From WHSW01 sp963767285 (GTDB lineage Bacteria > Actinomycetota > Thermoleophilia > Solirubrobacterales > 70-9): a DNA stretch of 64,000 bases. The notes beneath the pieces are model-generated. The model saw only the letters and a list, made by a program, of their open reading frames with translations. It ran no database searches and had not been told where the DNA came from. Shown one piece after another: positions 16,049 through 24,464 of this stretch (positions are counted from its first letter, which is position 1; each line of letters begins with the position of its first letter). A program made the translations under genes and the position numbers. Location: contig CAVYDJ010000004.1 of the NCBI GenBank assembly GCA_963767285.1, positions 496,001-560,000 of the forward strand, in the 5' to 3' direction.

Positions 16049-17104
16049 ATGGGCATTTTCGGCAACCTCACCGGCTTCGGTGGCCGCGACATGGCGGTAG
16101 ACCTCGGTACCGCGAACACGCTCGTCTATGTGCGTGGGCGCGGGATCGTGCTGTCCGAGCCCTCGGTGGTGGCCGTGGACTCCGTGACCGGCGAGGTGCA
16201 CGCGGTCGGGGTCGACGCGAAGCGGATGCTGGGGCGCACGCCCGGGAACATCACCGCGATCCGGCCGCTCAAGGACGGCGTGATCGCGGACTTCGACGTC
16301 ACCGAGGAGATGCTGCGCCACTTCATCCAGCGCGTGCATCAGAACCGCTTCGCGCATCCCCGGGTCGTCGTCTGTGTCCCATCCGGGGTCACGGGGGTCG
16401 AGAAGCGGGCGGTCGAGGAGGCGTGCCTGTCGGCCGGCGCCCGCCAGGCGTACCTGATCGAGGAGCCCATGGCGGCCGCGATCGGCGCCGGGTTGCCGGT
16501 CGCCGATCCGACCGGGTCGATGATCCTCGACATCGGCGGTGGGACCAGCGAGGTCGCGGTGATCTCGCTGGGCGGGATCGTCGTCTCGGAGTCGATCCGC
16601 GTCGGCGGCGACGAGATGGACGACGCGATCGTCGCCCACTGCAAACAGCAGCACAAGCTCGCGATCGGCCAGCAGACCGCCGAGGAGGTGAAGCTCGAGA
16701 TCGGCTCCGCCTCGCCGCTGCCGAGCGAGGAGACGATCGAGATCCGCGGTCGCGATTTGACCACCGGGCTGCCGAACACGCTCGAGCTCACCTCGACCGA
16801 GATCAGGACCGCGCTCGAGGAGCCGGTGAGCCAGATCGTCGCGGCGGTCAAGGAGACGCTCGACCGCACTCCGCCCGAGCTGGCCGGCGACATCATGGAC
16901 CGTGGGATCACGCTCGCCGGCGGGGGCGCGCTGCTGCGCGGCATGGACGCGCGGATGCGCGAGGAGTGCCAGATGCCCTGCCAGCTGACCGAGTCGCCGC
17001 TGACCTGCGTGGCGGTCGGCTCGGGTCGCTCGCTGGAGGAGTTCGAGGTCATCCACCGGATGCAACGGACCACCGGCCGGCGCCGGGTCAGGGCGACGGC
17101 CTGA
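16049..17104 (+). CDS. mreB: rod shape-determining protein MreB
   Basis: A 351-residue actin-like ATPase. Phosphate-1 AVDLGTANTLVYV, the EPSVVA block, phosphate-2 DIGGGTSEVAVIS and the adenosine motif LAGGGALLRGMD are all present. The N-terminal MGIFGNLTGFGGRD carries an amphipathic membrane-binding stretch. It forms short filaments under the membrane that guide the PBP2-RodA elongasome. ATG 16049 gives the family N-terminus; ATG 15992 in the same frame would add an Ala-rich leader and lies upstream of a TACACT -10-like hexamer at 15998-16003, so it is rejected. First gene of the rod operon; the mreC start overlaps its stop. Confidence 0.97.
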   Translation: MGIFGNLTGFGGRDMAVDLGTANTLVYVRGRGIVLSEPSVVAVDSVTGEVHAVGVDAKRMLGRTPGNITAIRPLKDGVIADFDVTEEMLRHFIQRVHQNRFAHPRVVVCVPSGVTGVEKRAVEEACLSAGARQAYLIEEPMAAAIGAGLPVADPTGSMILDIGGGTSEVAVISLGGIVVSESIRVGGDEMDDAIVAHCKQQHKLAIGQQTAEEVKLEIGSASPLPSEETIEIRGRDLTTGLPNTLELTSTEIRTALEEPVSQIVAAVKETLDRTPPELAGDIMDRGITLAGGGALLRGMDARMREECQMPCQLTESPLTCVAVGSGRSLEEFEVIHRMQRTTGRRRVRATA

Positions 17105-17979
17105 TGTACCGCAAACAGGTACGCAGACGAAGGATGGTGCTGGTCGGGTTGATCGTGCTCTCGCTGGTGCTGCTCTCGAGCCACTTCTCCGAGGCCGACA
17201 GCGGCCCGCTGCACACGATCCAGCGCGGTGTCGCGACGGTCTTCGCCCCGGTCGGCGAGGTCGCCGAGCGGGCCCTGAAGCCCATCCGGGACCTGGTCAA
17301 CTGGTTCGACGAGACGTTCGACGCCCGCGGCGAGAACGAGGACCTGCGCGCCGAGGTCGCGAAGCTGCGCGCGGAGGTGGTGGCGGCTGAGGGCGCCGAG
17401 GGCGACAACGAGCAGTTCCGCAAGCTGCTTGGCCTCGCGGACCAGAACCCCGGGCTTGCCGAGTACGACCTGGTCACCGGCCGGGTGGTCCAGCGCTCGC
17501 CGACGGTCTGGTTCGCCGACGTGACGATCGACAAGGGATCGAGCTCGGGGATCGAGCGCAACGATGCGGTGATCAGCGGCGACGGCCTGGTTGGCCGGAT
17601 CAGCGACCTCACCGCGGGCACCGCCCAGGTGCAGCTGATCACCGACCACGACAACGCGGTCTCGGCCGAGGTCTTGCCGTCCGGCCCGACCGGGATCGTC
17701 GAGCCGGAGGTCGGCGACCCCGAGGACCTGCTGCTCGACTTCATCGACAACGACGAGACGATCCAGGAGAACCAGACCCTGGCGACAGCCGGTTGGTCGA
17801 ACGGCCTGATCTCGTCCGCCTATCCGCCCGGGATCCCGATCGGGCGGATCACCGAGGCGGAGGAGGCAGCCCAGCAACGCTTTCAGCGCGTCCACGTGAC
17901 CCCGTTCGCCGACCTGCGCCAGCTCGAGTACGTGCAGGTGCTGACCGGCGGTCCGGAGCGCCCGGGGGTGCCCGGATGA
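17104..17979 (+). CDS. mreC: rod shape-determining protein MreC
   Basis: A 291-residue protein: short basic cytoplasmic end (MYRKQVRRRRM), one membrane helix (VLVGLIVLSLVLLSSHF), a coiled coil at about 70-105 (ENEDLRAEVAKLRAEVVAAEG), then the two beta-barrel domains of MreC (GRVVQRSPTVWFADVTIDKG, GLVGRISDLTAGTAQVQLITD). It acts outside the membrane as the scaffold activating PBP2. ATG 17104 overlaps the mreB stop by one base. A longer ORF in this frame from 15958 is antisense-like over mreB and rejected. Confidence 0.95.
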   Translation: MYRKQVRRRRMVLVGLIVLSLVLLSSHFSEADSGPLHTIQRGVATVFAPVGEVAERALKPIRDLVNWFDETFDARGENEDLRAEVAKLRAEVVAAEGAEGDNEQFRKLLGLADQNPGLAEYDLVTGRVVQRSPTVWFADVTIDKGSSSGIERNDAVISGDGLVGRISDLTAGTAQVQLITDHDNAVSAEVLPSGPTGIVEPEVGDPEDLLLDFIDNDETIQENQTLATAGWSNGLISSAYPPGIPIGRITEAEEAAQQRFQRVHVTPFADLRQLEYVQVLTGGPERPGVPG

Positions 17980-18605
17980 TCGTCACCCCGCGCATCGCCA
18001 TCCGGCTCGGGCTGATCGTCGCGGTCGCCGTGATCGTGCAGGTCTCGTTCTTCTCCTTCCTGTCGATCCTCGGCGTGACCCCGTACTTGGTTCCGGTCGT
18101 GGTCGTGTGCCTGGGCCTGCTCGGCGGCGGCGTCGTCGGCGCGGTCTGCGGTTTCTTCGCCGGACTGCTGATGGACTCGCTGCTACTGCAGACGCTCGGC
18201 GTGTCCTCGCTGGTCCTGCTCTCGATCGGCTACCTCGCCGGGCGCTACCGCGAGGGCTTCGAGATCCGCAACGGGATCGTCCCGGCGCTGCTCGCCGGTG
18301 GCTTCACGTTGCTCGGCGCCGCCGGCTTCGCGGCGATCGAGCTGATGCTCGGCGTCAACGCCCCGGTCAGCCTGCTGGTCGTCCGCGAGATCGTCGTCCA
18401 GGCGCTGCTCGCGATCCTGCTCACGTTCGCCGTCTACCCACTCGTCCGCCGGGCGCTCGGTGCGGCCCTGGTCGACTACCAGCCCTCGAGCCGGCTCCTG
18501 GCCCCGAGCCGCCTACGCCGCCGCCGCCCCCGACGTAGCCGCCGCCTCGAGCACGCCGCCCCGCGGCGACGGGGCCGTCGCGCCCCGATCCACGGAGGGG
18601 TCTAG
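17976..18605 (+). CDS. mreD: rod shape-determining protein MreD
   Basis: A 209-residue integral membrane protein with about five helices (IAIRLGLIVAVAVIVQVSFF, LVPVVVVCLGLLGGGVVGAV, FFAGLLMDSLLLQTLGVSS and others), the FFAGLLMDSL motif being typical of MreD. It overlaps mreC by ATGA. The last 40 residues are unusually Arg/Pro-rich (SRLRRRRPRRSRRLEHAAPR) and should form a cytoplasmic basic tail not found in textbook MreD. Confidence 0.92.
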   Translation: MIVTPRIAIRLGLIVAVAVIVQVSFFSFLSILGVTPYLVPVVVVCLGLLGGGVVGAVCGFFAGLLMDSLLLQTLGVSSLVLLSIGYLAGRYREGFEIRNGIVPALLAGGFTLLGAAGFAAIELMLGVNAPVSLLVVREIVVQALLAILLTFAVYPLVRRALGAALVDYQPSSRLLAPSRLRRRRPRRSRRLEHAAPRRRGRRAPIHGGV

Positions 18606-18608
18606 GCC

Positions 18609-20561
18609 ATGGGACCGCAGATGGGCTCTGAGTGGCGCGGTTCTCCGGCGCCGGCCCAGTTCGCTCTGCGGGTCGCGATCCTCGGCGGCATCGGCCTGGT
18701 CATGTTCGTGATCGTCTTCCTGCGTCTCTGGTACCTCGAGGTCCTCTCCGGCGACAAGTACCTGGCCGAGGCCCAGAACAACCAGGTCCGCGAGTTCACG
18801 GTCCAGGCGCCGCGCGGCAAGGTCATCGACCGCCACGGCCAGGTCCTGGTCGACAACCGCACCGCCCTCGAGCTGCAGGTGAAGGCGACCGATCTGCCGC
18901 GCAGTGCCGAGCGCCGAGCCCGGCTGTTCGAGCGGGTCGGAGAGCTCTCGGGCCTGCGCCCGGCGCAGATCCGCAACAAGATCCGTACCGAAGCGAAGGC
19001 ATGCGCCGCCTGCCCGGCGACGCTGCGCCGCGACGTCCCCTACGACACCGTCTACTACGTGCGCGAGAACCAGCGCCACTTCCCCGGGGTCTCGGTCGAG
19101 CGCGTCTACGTCCGCCACTACCCGCAGGGGACGCTGGCCGCGCACCTGCTCGGCTACGCCGGAGAGGTCGACTCGGCTCAGCTGGACGACCCCCGCTACG
19201 AGGCGCTGCAGCCCGGCGACCAGGTCGGCAAGGAGGGCGTCGAGTACGCCTACGACAGCCTTCTGCGCGGTTCGAATGGCGTCAGCCGGGTCCAGGTGGA
19301 CGCTTCCGGCCAGCCGACCGGCGGGCGCCTCTCCGAGCGCGAGCCGGTGACCGGCAACGACCTCGTGCTGACGATCGACGACACGATCCAGCGCGTCGGC
19401 GAGGCGGCGGTCGCCGGGACCGGCCTGCCCGGCGGCTTCGTCGCCATGAACGTCCACAACGGTCAGCTCTACGGGATCGGCTCCAGCCCGAGCTATGACC
19501 CGACCACGTTCGCCAAGCCGCGGATTCCGCCGGCAACCTACAAGGCACTCACCTCCCCGGCGAATGGTGCGCCACTGGTCAACCGGGCGACCAACGGCCT
19601 CTATCCGACCGGCTCGATCTTCAAGCCGATCACTGCCCTGGCGGCGCTCGACTCCGGCAACCTCGATCTCGGCGAGATCATCAACGACCCCGGCGAGGTC
19701 AAGATCGCCGACATCGTCTTCCCGAACGCCGGGCACCAGGCATACGGGCCGATCGACCTGCGGGACGCGCTCAAATTCAGCTCTGACGTCTTCTTCTACA
19801 CGCTCGGCGCCGCCATGAACCCGACGGAGGACCAGGAGGATGGCGGTGCTCTCCAGCAGTGGGCCCGCGCTCTCGGGCTCGGTGAGCCCACCGGTCTCGA
19901 CGTCGGCGGCGAGGGCTCCGGCAACGTGCCGACCCCCCAAGAGCGAAACCGCAACTACGAGCGCAACATCGACCCGAAGTCCGGTTGTGGAGAGGAGATC
20001 TGCCTCACGGAGGGCGAGGTCACCGACCGGCCCTGGTCGATCGGCGACAACGTCAACCTCGCGGTCGGCCAGGGCGACCTCCAGGCCGACCCGCTCCAGA
20101 TGGCGGTCGCCTACGCGGCGATCGCCAACGGCGGCGACCTTGTCCGCCCGCACGTGGGGATGCGGGTCGCCGATCCCCAGGGACGGGTGATCCAGGAGAT
20201 CGATCCCGCGATCCGCGACCACGTCGAGATCGACCCCGCGGCACAGCGGACGATCCTCGATGGTCTCTACGGCGCCGCGATGGAGCCGGGCGGGACCTCC
20301 TACAAGGTGTTCGGCGGCTACCCGGTCGACATCGCCGGCAAGACCGGTACCGCTGAGACCGGGATCAACATCGACCAGTCCTGGTACATCGCCCTGGCGC
20401 CCTACCCCGATCCCAAGTACGTCGTCGCGGTAACGATCGAGCGCGGCGGCTTCGGCGTCGACACCGCGGCGCCCGCCGCGCAGCAGATCCTGAACGAGCT
20501 GCTCGGCATCAACACGAACAGGATCGAGGACGTTGGCTCGGCGGGGGCGGTGGCTGAGTGA
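18609..20561 (+). CDS. mrdA: penicillin-binding protein 2, elongation transpeptidase
   Basis: A 650-residue class B PBP. One N-terminal helix (RVAILGGIGLVMFVIVFLRL) is followed by the pedestal domain (APRGKVIDRHGQVLVDN) and a transpeptidase domain with SxxK at 336-339 (GSIFK), SSD at 391-393 and AGKTGTAE near 577. It cross-links new peptidoglycan with RodA during side-wall growth. Two Cys pairs in the exported part, CAAC at 132-135 and CGEEIC in the transpeptidase domain, are unusual and could form disulfides. Three bases after mreD and overlapping rodA. Confidence 0.96.
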   Translation: MGPQMGSEWRGSPAPAQFALRVAILGGIGLVMFVIVFLRLWYLEVLSGDKYLAEAQNNQVREFTVQAPRGKVIDRHGQVLVDNRTALELQVKATDLPRSAERRARLFERVGELSGLRPAQIRNKIRTEAKACAACPATLRRDVPYDTVYYVRENQRHFPGVSVERVYVRHYPQGTLAAHLLGYAGEVDSAQLDDPRYEALQPGDQVGKEGVEYAYDSLLRGSNGVSRVQVDASGQPTGGRLSEREPVTGNDLVLTIDDTIQRVGEAAVAGTGLPGGFVAMNVHNGQLYGIGSSPSYDPTTFAKPRIPPATYKALTSPANGAPLVNRATNGLYPTGSIFKPITALAALDSGNLDLGEIINDPGEVKIADIVFPNAGHQAYGPIDLRDALKFSSDVFFYTLGAAMNPTEDQEDGGALQQWARALGLGEPTGLDVGGEGSGNVPTPQERNRNYERNIDPKSGCGEEICLTEGEVTDRPWSIGDNVNLAVGQGDLQADPLQMAVAYAAIANGGDLVRPHVGMRVADPQGRVIQEIDPAIRDHVEIDPAAQRTILDGLYGAAMEPGGTSYKVFGGYPVDIAGKTGTAETGINIDQSWYIALAPYPDPKYVVAVTIERGGFGVDTAAPAAQQILNELLGINTNRIEDVGSAGAVAE

Positions 20562-21760
20562 TGGAGGCTTACCGGCGACCTCATCCGGCCCCGTTCGAGC
20601 GCTCGCGCGAGACGCTGATCGAGCGCAGCGGCTTCGCGCGGCTCGATCCGGTGCTGCTGGTCGCGGGGATCGCGCTGATCGCGTTCAGCATCTACACGCT
20701 CGGCGTCGCGACCAGCGAGGACGTGCCCGGCAACCCGTACTACTACGTGGTCCGCCAGTCGATCTACGCGGTGGTCGGGATCGCCCTGATGCTTGCTGTG
20801 GCACGGGTCGACTACTCGCGGTTCCGCGAGCTGCGGGTCGGGATCTACACGGCGATGATTGCCTCGATCCTGCTCGTGTTCCTGTTCGCCGAGGCGACCC
20901 GCGGGTCGCATCGCTGGATCGAGCTGCCGTTCTTCACCTTCCAGCCCTCCGAGCTCGGCAAGGTCCTGCTGATCGTCACCCTGTCGGCGTTCGTGATCGA
21001 CCGCTCGCGGCGGATCTCGGAGGGCAGGCGCACGCTGCAGATTCTCGCCCTGGGGCTGTTCCCGGCGGCGCTCGTCTTCCTCCAGCCGGACCTCGGCACG
21101 GCGCTCGTCTACGCGGTGATCACGCTCGCCGTCCTGTTCGTCGCCGGGGTCCGCTGGACCCACTTCGCGGCGATGCTGGGAGGGGCGGCAGCTGTCATCG
21201 CGATCGTGCTGGTGGTCGCTCCGGCCCTCGGTGCCCCTATCCTGGCTGAGTATCAGCAGGAACGCCTAACCGCATTCCTGCATCCAAGCGACGACCCCGC
21301 CGACTCCAGCTATCAGATCAATCAGGCTCTGATCGCCGTAGGCTCGGGGGGCAAGACAGGACGCGGCGATGACGCAACACAGACGAACCAGGGGTTCCTT
21401 CCGGAACGCCACACAGACTTCATCTTCGCCGTCGTCGGCGAACGGTTCGGCTTCGTCGGGGCCGCGTTCCTACTTTCTCTATACGCCCTGCTGATATGGC
21501 GGGCGCTGCGCATAATGACTTTGTCGAAGAACCTGTACGGGAGCATGATCGCGGGCGGAATCGTCGCGATGTTGATGTTCCAGGTCTTCGTCAACGTCGG
21601 CATGAACCTGGGAATCATGCCGATCACCGGCATTCCATTGCCGCTGATGAGCTCAGGCGGCTCGTCCGTGATCGTCACCTTCTTGGCACTCGGACTGCTG
21701 CAGAGCATCTACGTCCAGGCGCAGCTCACCACCTCGAAGCGGGGCTCAACTCCGTTTTGA
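20561..21760 (+). CDS. rodA: RodA peptidoglycan glycosyltransferase (SEDS family)
   Basis: A 399-residue SEDS protein with about ten membrane helices. Diagnostic segments: RGSHRWIELPFFTFQPSELG, FLQPDLGTALVY, GFLPERHTDFIFAVVGERFG and the closing ITGIPLPLMSSGGSS. The catalytic Asp of the family falls in the QPDLGTA region. It polymerises lipid II together with PBP2. ATG 20561 overlaps the mrdA stop; GTG 20558 is an alternative. From about 21,240 on, base composition drops to roughly 60 % G+C and rarer codons (cta, ata, aca, gta) appear, unlike the first half. Confidence 0.96.
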   Translation: MEAYRRPHPAPFERSRETLIERSGFARLDPVLLVAGIALIAFSIYTLGVATSEDVPGNPYYYVVRQSIYAVVGIALMLAVARVDYSRFRELRVGIYTAMIASILLVFLFAEATRGSHRWIELPFFTFQPSELGKVLLIVTLSAFVIDRSRRISEGRRTLQILALGLFPAALVFLQPDLGTALVYAVITLAVLFVAGVRWTHFAAMLGGAAAVIAIVLVVAPALGAPILAEYQQERLTAFLHPSDDPADSSYQINQALIAVGSGGKTGRGDDATQTNQGFLPERHTDFIFAVVGERFGFVGAAFLLSLYALLIWRALRIMTLSKNLYGSMIAGGIVAMLMFQVFVNVGMNLGIMPITGIPLPLMSSGGSSVIVTFLALGLLQSIYVQAQLTTSKRGSTPF

Positions 21761-21774
21761 GGTGATTTGAACTG
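21759..21774 (+). promoter_or_regulatory. strong ribosome binding site with CTG start of rng
   Basis: GAGGTGA (21759-21765) lies 6 bases before CTG 21772. The SD overlaps the rodA stop codon. This site decides the rng start: the frame is closed by TGA at 21763 and no ATG, GTG or TTG precedes the conserved N-terminus. Confidence 0.65.
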
Positions 21775-23640
21775 AAGAAGCGAATTCTCGTCTCCGTGGA
21801 CGCGGGTGAGACCCGTGTCGCGGTGCTCGAAGGCAAGGGCTCTGCCCGCCAGGGCAACCGCGGTGGAGACAACAACAACCGCAATGCCGGCATGAAGGTC
21901 GGCGAGCTGTACGTCGAAAGGCGCAGCTCGCGATCGATCGTCGGCAACATCTACAAGGGGGTGGTCGACAACGTCCTCCCGGGGATGGAGGCCGCCTTCG
22001 TCGATATCGGACTGGAGCGAAACGGCTTTCTCCACGTCGACGAGATCGTTACCGCCGACGGCAAGAAGGCGCCGCGACGCGGCCACGGCCACGGCCGGCG
22101 GATCGACGAGCTGATCAAGCCCAAGCAGGAGGTCCTCGTCCAGGTGGTCAAGGACCCGTTGAAGTCGAAGGGCGCCCGCCTCTCGATGCAGATCTCGATC
22201 GCCGGGCGCTACCTGGTCTACATGCCGAACGGCGCCGGGGTCGGCGCCTCGCGGCGGATGCCCGACGCCGAGCGCGACCGCCAGCGCAAGCTGCTGCAGA
22301 AGCTCCACGACGGCAAGGGCGGGGTGATCGTGAGGACGGCGGCCCAGGGCGCTCGCAAGGGCGACTTCGAGCGCGACCTCGACTACCTGCACAAGCTGCA
22401 CGAGGTGATGGTGCGGCGGGCCGAGGAGGTCAAGGCGCCGAACCTGGTCTTCCAGGAGGCCGACCTGTCGATCCGGGTCCTGCGCGACGTCCTGACCAAG
22501 GAGTTCGACGGCGCCGTGATCGACGATCCCAAGCAGCACCACCGGGTGACGAGCTTCTTCCAGCGCACCGCGCCGGAGCTGGTCGAGTTCGTCGAGCTCT
22601 ACGAGGGCACCGAGCCGCTGCTCGAACGCGAGGGCGCCGCCGAGGCCTTCGACCAGGTGCTCACCCGCCGCGCCGACCTGCCGTCGGGCGGCTACCTGAT
22701 GATCGACTACGCGGAGGCGCTGACCGTGATCGACGTCAACACCGGCAGCTTCACGGGCCGCGGCAAGGGCCGGCTCGAGGACACGATCACGAAGGTCAAC
22801 GTCGAGGCGGCCGACGAGGTCGTGCGCCAGATGCGGCTGCGCGACATCGGCGGGATCATCGTCATCGACTTCATCGACATGGCGAGGGCGAAGAACCGCG
22901 ACGAGGTCCTGAAGACGCTGAAGAAGGCGCTCGACGCCGACAAGACGAAGTCGTACGTGATGGAGGTCTCGCCGCTCGGGCTGGTCGAGATGACCCGCCA
23001 GAACGTCACCGACGGCGTGCGCGAGATCCTCACCGTCAGGTGCCCGACCTGCGAGGGCGAGGGCGTCGTGCCGTCCGCCGAGACGATGGCGATCGAGGTG
23101 ATCCGCAAGCTCCGCCAGCTTGCCGCCGCGGAGCCGGAGCCGGAGGCGTTCCTGATCCGGGTCAATCCCCGCGTCGCCGCCGAGCTCGTCGCCGACGGCA
23201 GCGGGCTGGTCGAGCTCGAGGAGGAGACCTCCAAGCACTTCCACTTCGAGGGCGGCGAGGCGCTCGCGATCGACACCTACGAGGTGGTCGAGGGCGGCAC
23301 CCGGACCGAGATCGAGGAACGGGCGTTGCCGTTCCGGGTCGGCGAGGAGGTGCTGGTGACGATCGAGGAGCCGCACATGTACAACGCCGACGACGCGATC
23401 GCCCGCGTGGACTCCTACATCGTCAGCGTCAGCGGCGGCGGCAACCACGTCGGCGAGCGCCGGATGGTGGCCATCGAGAGCGTCGCCCGATCGGCCGCGA
23501 CAGCCGCCCTCCTCGACGAGAACGGTCAGAAAATCGAGAAGCTAGAATCGCCCGCTCCCTCTTCGAGGCGCCGTGGCCGCCGCGGTGGCCGGCGTCGCAG
23601 CCGGGCCGGCAGCGGCAGCGGCTCGGGCGACGAGGGCTGA
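21772..23640 (+). CDS. rng: ribonuclease E/G family endoribonuclease, CTG start
   Basis: A 622-residue Rne/Rng protein if read from CTG 21772. That start gives KKRILVSVDAGETRVAVLEG, matching the family N-terminus, whereas GTG 21796 would begin mid-strand. The S1 domain (VGNIYKGVVDNVLPGMEAAFVDIG), RNase H-like/DNase I-like catalytic core with the Mg-binding DVNTGSFTG, and the Zn-link CPTCEGEG are present. It processes rRNA and degrades mRNA from 5' monophosphate ends. A Gly/Asn-rich insertion (QGNRGGDNNNRNAG) precedes the S1 domain, and the C-terminus is an Arg/Gly/Ser-rich RNA-binding tail. Position between rodA and rplU is conserved in many actinobacteria. Confidence 0.93.
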   Translation: MKKRILVSVDAGETRVAVLEGKGSARQGNRGGDNNNRNAGMKVGELYVERRSSRSIVGNIYKGVVDNVLPGMEAAFVDIGLERNGFLHVDEIVTADGKKAPRRGHGHGRRIDELIKPKQEVLVQVVKDPLKSKGARLSMQISIAGRYLVYMPNGAGVGASRRMPDAERDRQRKLLQKLHDGKGGVIVRTAAQGARKGDFERDLDYLHKLHEVMVRRAEEVKAPNLVFQEADLSIRVLRDVLTKEFDGAVIDDPKQHHRVTSFFQRTAPELVEFVELYEGTEPLLEREGAAEAFDQVLTRRADLPSGGYLMIDYAEALTVIDVNTGSFTGRGKGRLEDTITKVNVEAADEVVRQMRLRDIGGIIVIDFIDMARAKNRDEVLKTLKKALDADKTKSYVMEVSPLGLVEMTRQNVTDGVREILTVRCPTCEGEGVVPSAETMAIEVIRKLRQLAAAEPEPEAFLIRVNPRVAAELVADGSGLVELEEETSKHFHFEGGEALAIDTYEVVEGGTRTEIEERALPFRVGEEVLVTIEEPHMYNADDAIARVDSYIVSVSGGGNHVGERRMVAIESVARSAATAALLDENGQKIEKLESPAPSSRRRGRRGGRRRSRAGSGSGSGDEG

Positions 23641-23649
23641 GGAACGACC

Positions 23650-24162
23650 ATGACAGACACCTACGCGATCATCGAAAGCGGCGGCAAGCAATACCGCGCC
23701 GAGAAGGGCACGACGCTCGTCGTCGACCGCCTGAAGGCCGACGAGGGCGCGAAGGTGAACCTGCGCGCGGTGATGTTCCGTGGCGACAAGACCGAGGACG
23801 TGATCATCGGCGGTGCCGACCTCGAGAAGGTCAAGGTCGAGGCGACTGTCACCGGCCACGAGCGCGGACAGAAGATCCGGGTCTTCAAGTACCGGGCCAA
23901 GAAGGGCTTCCGCAAGCGCCAGGGCCACCGATCCGAGCTGACCAGGCTCGAGGTGACCGAGGTCAAGATGCTGACCCGCAAGCCGGCGGCTGCGCCGAAG
24001 AAGGACGAGTCAGCGAAGGAGGAGGCTGCCGAGAAGCCCGCCGCCAAGCCGAAGGCGCCCGCTCGCAAGGCGGCCGCCAAGAAGCCCGCCGGTGCCGCGA
24101 AGAAGCCTGCTGCCAAGAAGCCCGCCGCGAAGAAGCCGGCGGAGAAGAAGGAGAGCGAGTAA
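23650..24162 (+). CDS. rplU: 50S ribosomal protein L21 with long Lys/Ala-rich tail
   Basis: Residues 1-105 are canonical L21: the IIESGGKQYRAEKG start, the VTGHERGQKIRVFKYRAKKG block and the HRSELTRLEV end. L21 normally stops near 103 residues; here about 65 more follow, made of AAPKK/AKKPA repeats resembling histone H1-like tails. The tail is likely disordered and could bind rRNA or DNA. ATG 23650 follows GAGGAACG, a modest Shine-Dalgarno. Its stop overlaps the rpmA start by one base. Confidence 0.96.
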   Translation: MTDTYAIIESGGKQYRAEKGTTLVVDRLKADEGAKVNLRAVMFRGDKTEDVIIGGADLEKVKVEATVTGHERGQKIRVFKYRAKKGFRKRQGHRSELTRLEVTEVKMLTRKPAAAPKKDESAKEEAAEKPAAKPKAPARKAAAKKPAGAAKKPAAKKPAAKKPAEKKESE

Positions 24163-24416
24163 TGGCTCATAAGAAGGGACTCGGCTCCAGCCGCAACGGC
24201 CGCGATTCGAACCCGAAGATGCTCGGCGTGAAGATCTTCGCCGGCCAGACGGTCAGCGGCGGCGAGATCCTCGTGCGCCAGCGCGGGACCCGCTTCCGCC
24301 CCGGCGACGGCGCCGGCCTCGGCCGCGACCACACGATCTTCGCCACCCGCGCCGGCGTGGTCGAGTTCTCGCCCGCCCGCAAGGGCCGGGTCGTCTCGGT
24401 CAACCCGGCCGAGTAA
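24162..24416 (+). CDS. rpmA: 50S ribosomal protein L27
   Basis: An 84-residue L27. The N-terminal AHKKGLGSSRNGRDSNPK reaches the peptidyl transferase centre; Ala2 right after Met shows no cleavable N-terminal extension of the Firmicutes type. The GVKIFAGQTVSGGEILVRQRG and FRPGDGAGLGRDHTIFA blocks are standard. TAATG overlap with rplU gives tight coupling. The long in-frame ORF starting at 23,040 is a shadow of rng and rplU. Confidence 0.97.
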   Translation: MAHKKGLGSSRNGRDSNPKMLGVKIFAGQTVSGGEILVRQRGTRFRPGDGAGLGRDHTIFATRAGVVEFSPARKGRVVSVNPAE

Positions 24417-24464
24417 CCGCGAGCCGACAAGCCCTTCACGCGCCCCCCGGAATAGGCTCCGCAT

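Noticed and set aside
15958..17103. 673-codon open frame starting at 15958 and covering mreB
   Set aside because: Only its last 291 codons (mreC from 17104) show family sequence; the upstream part is an alternative frame of mreB starting inside a terminator.
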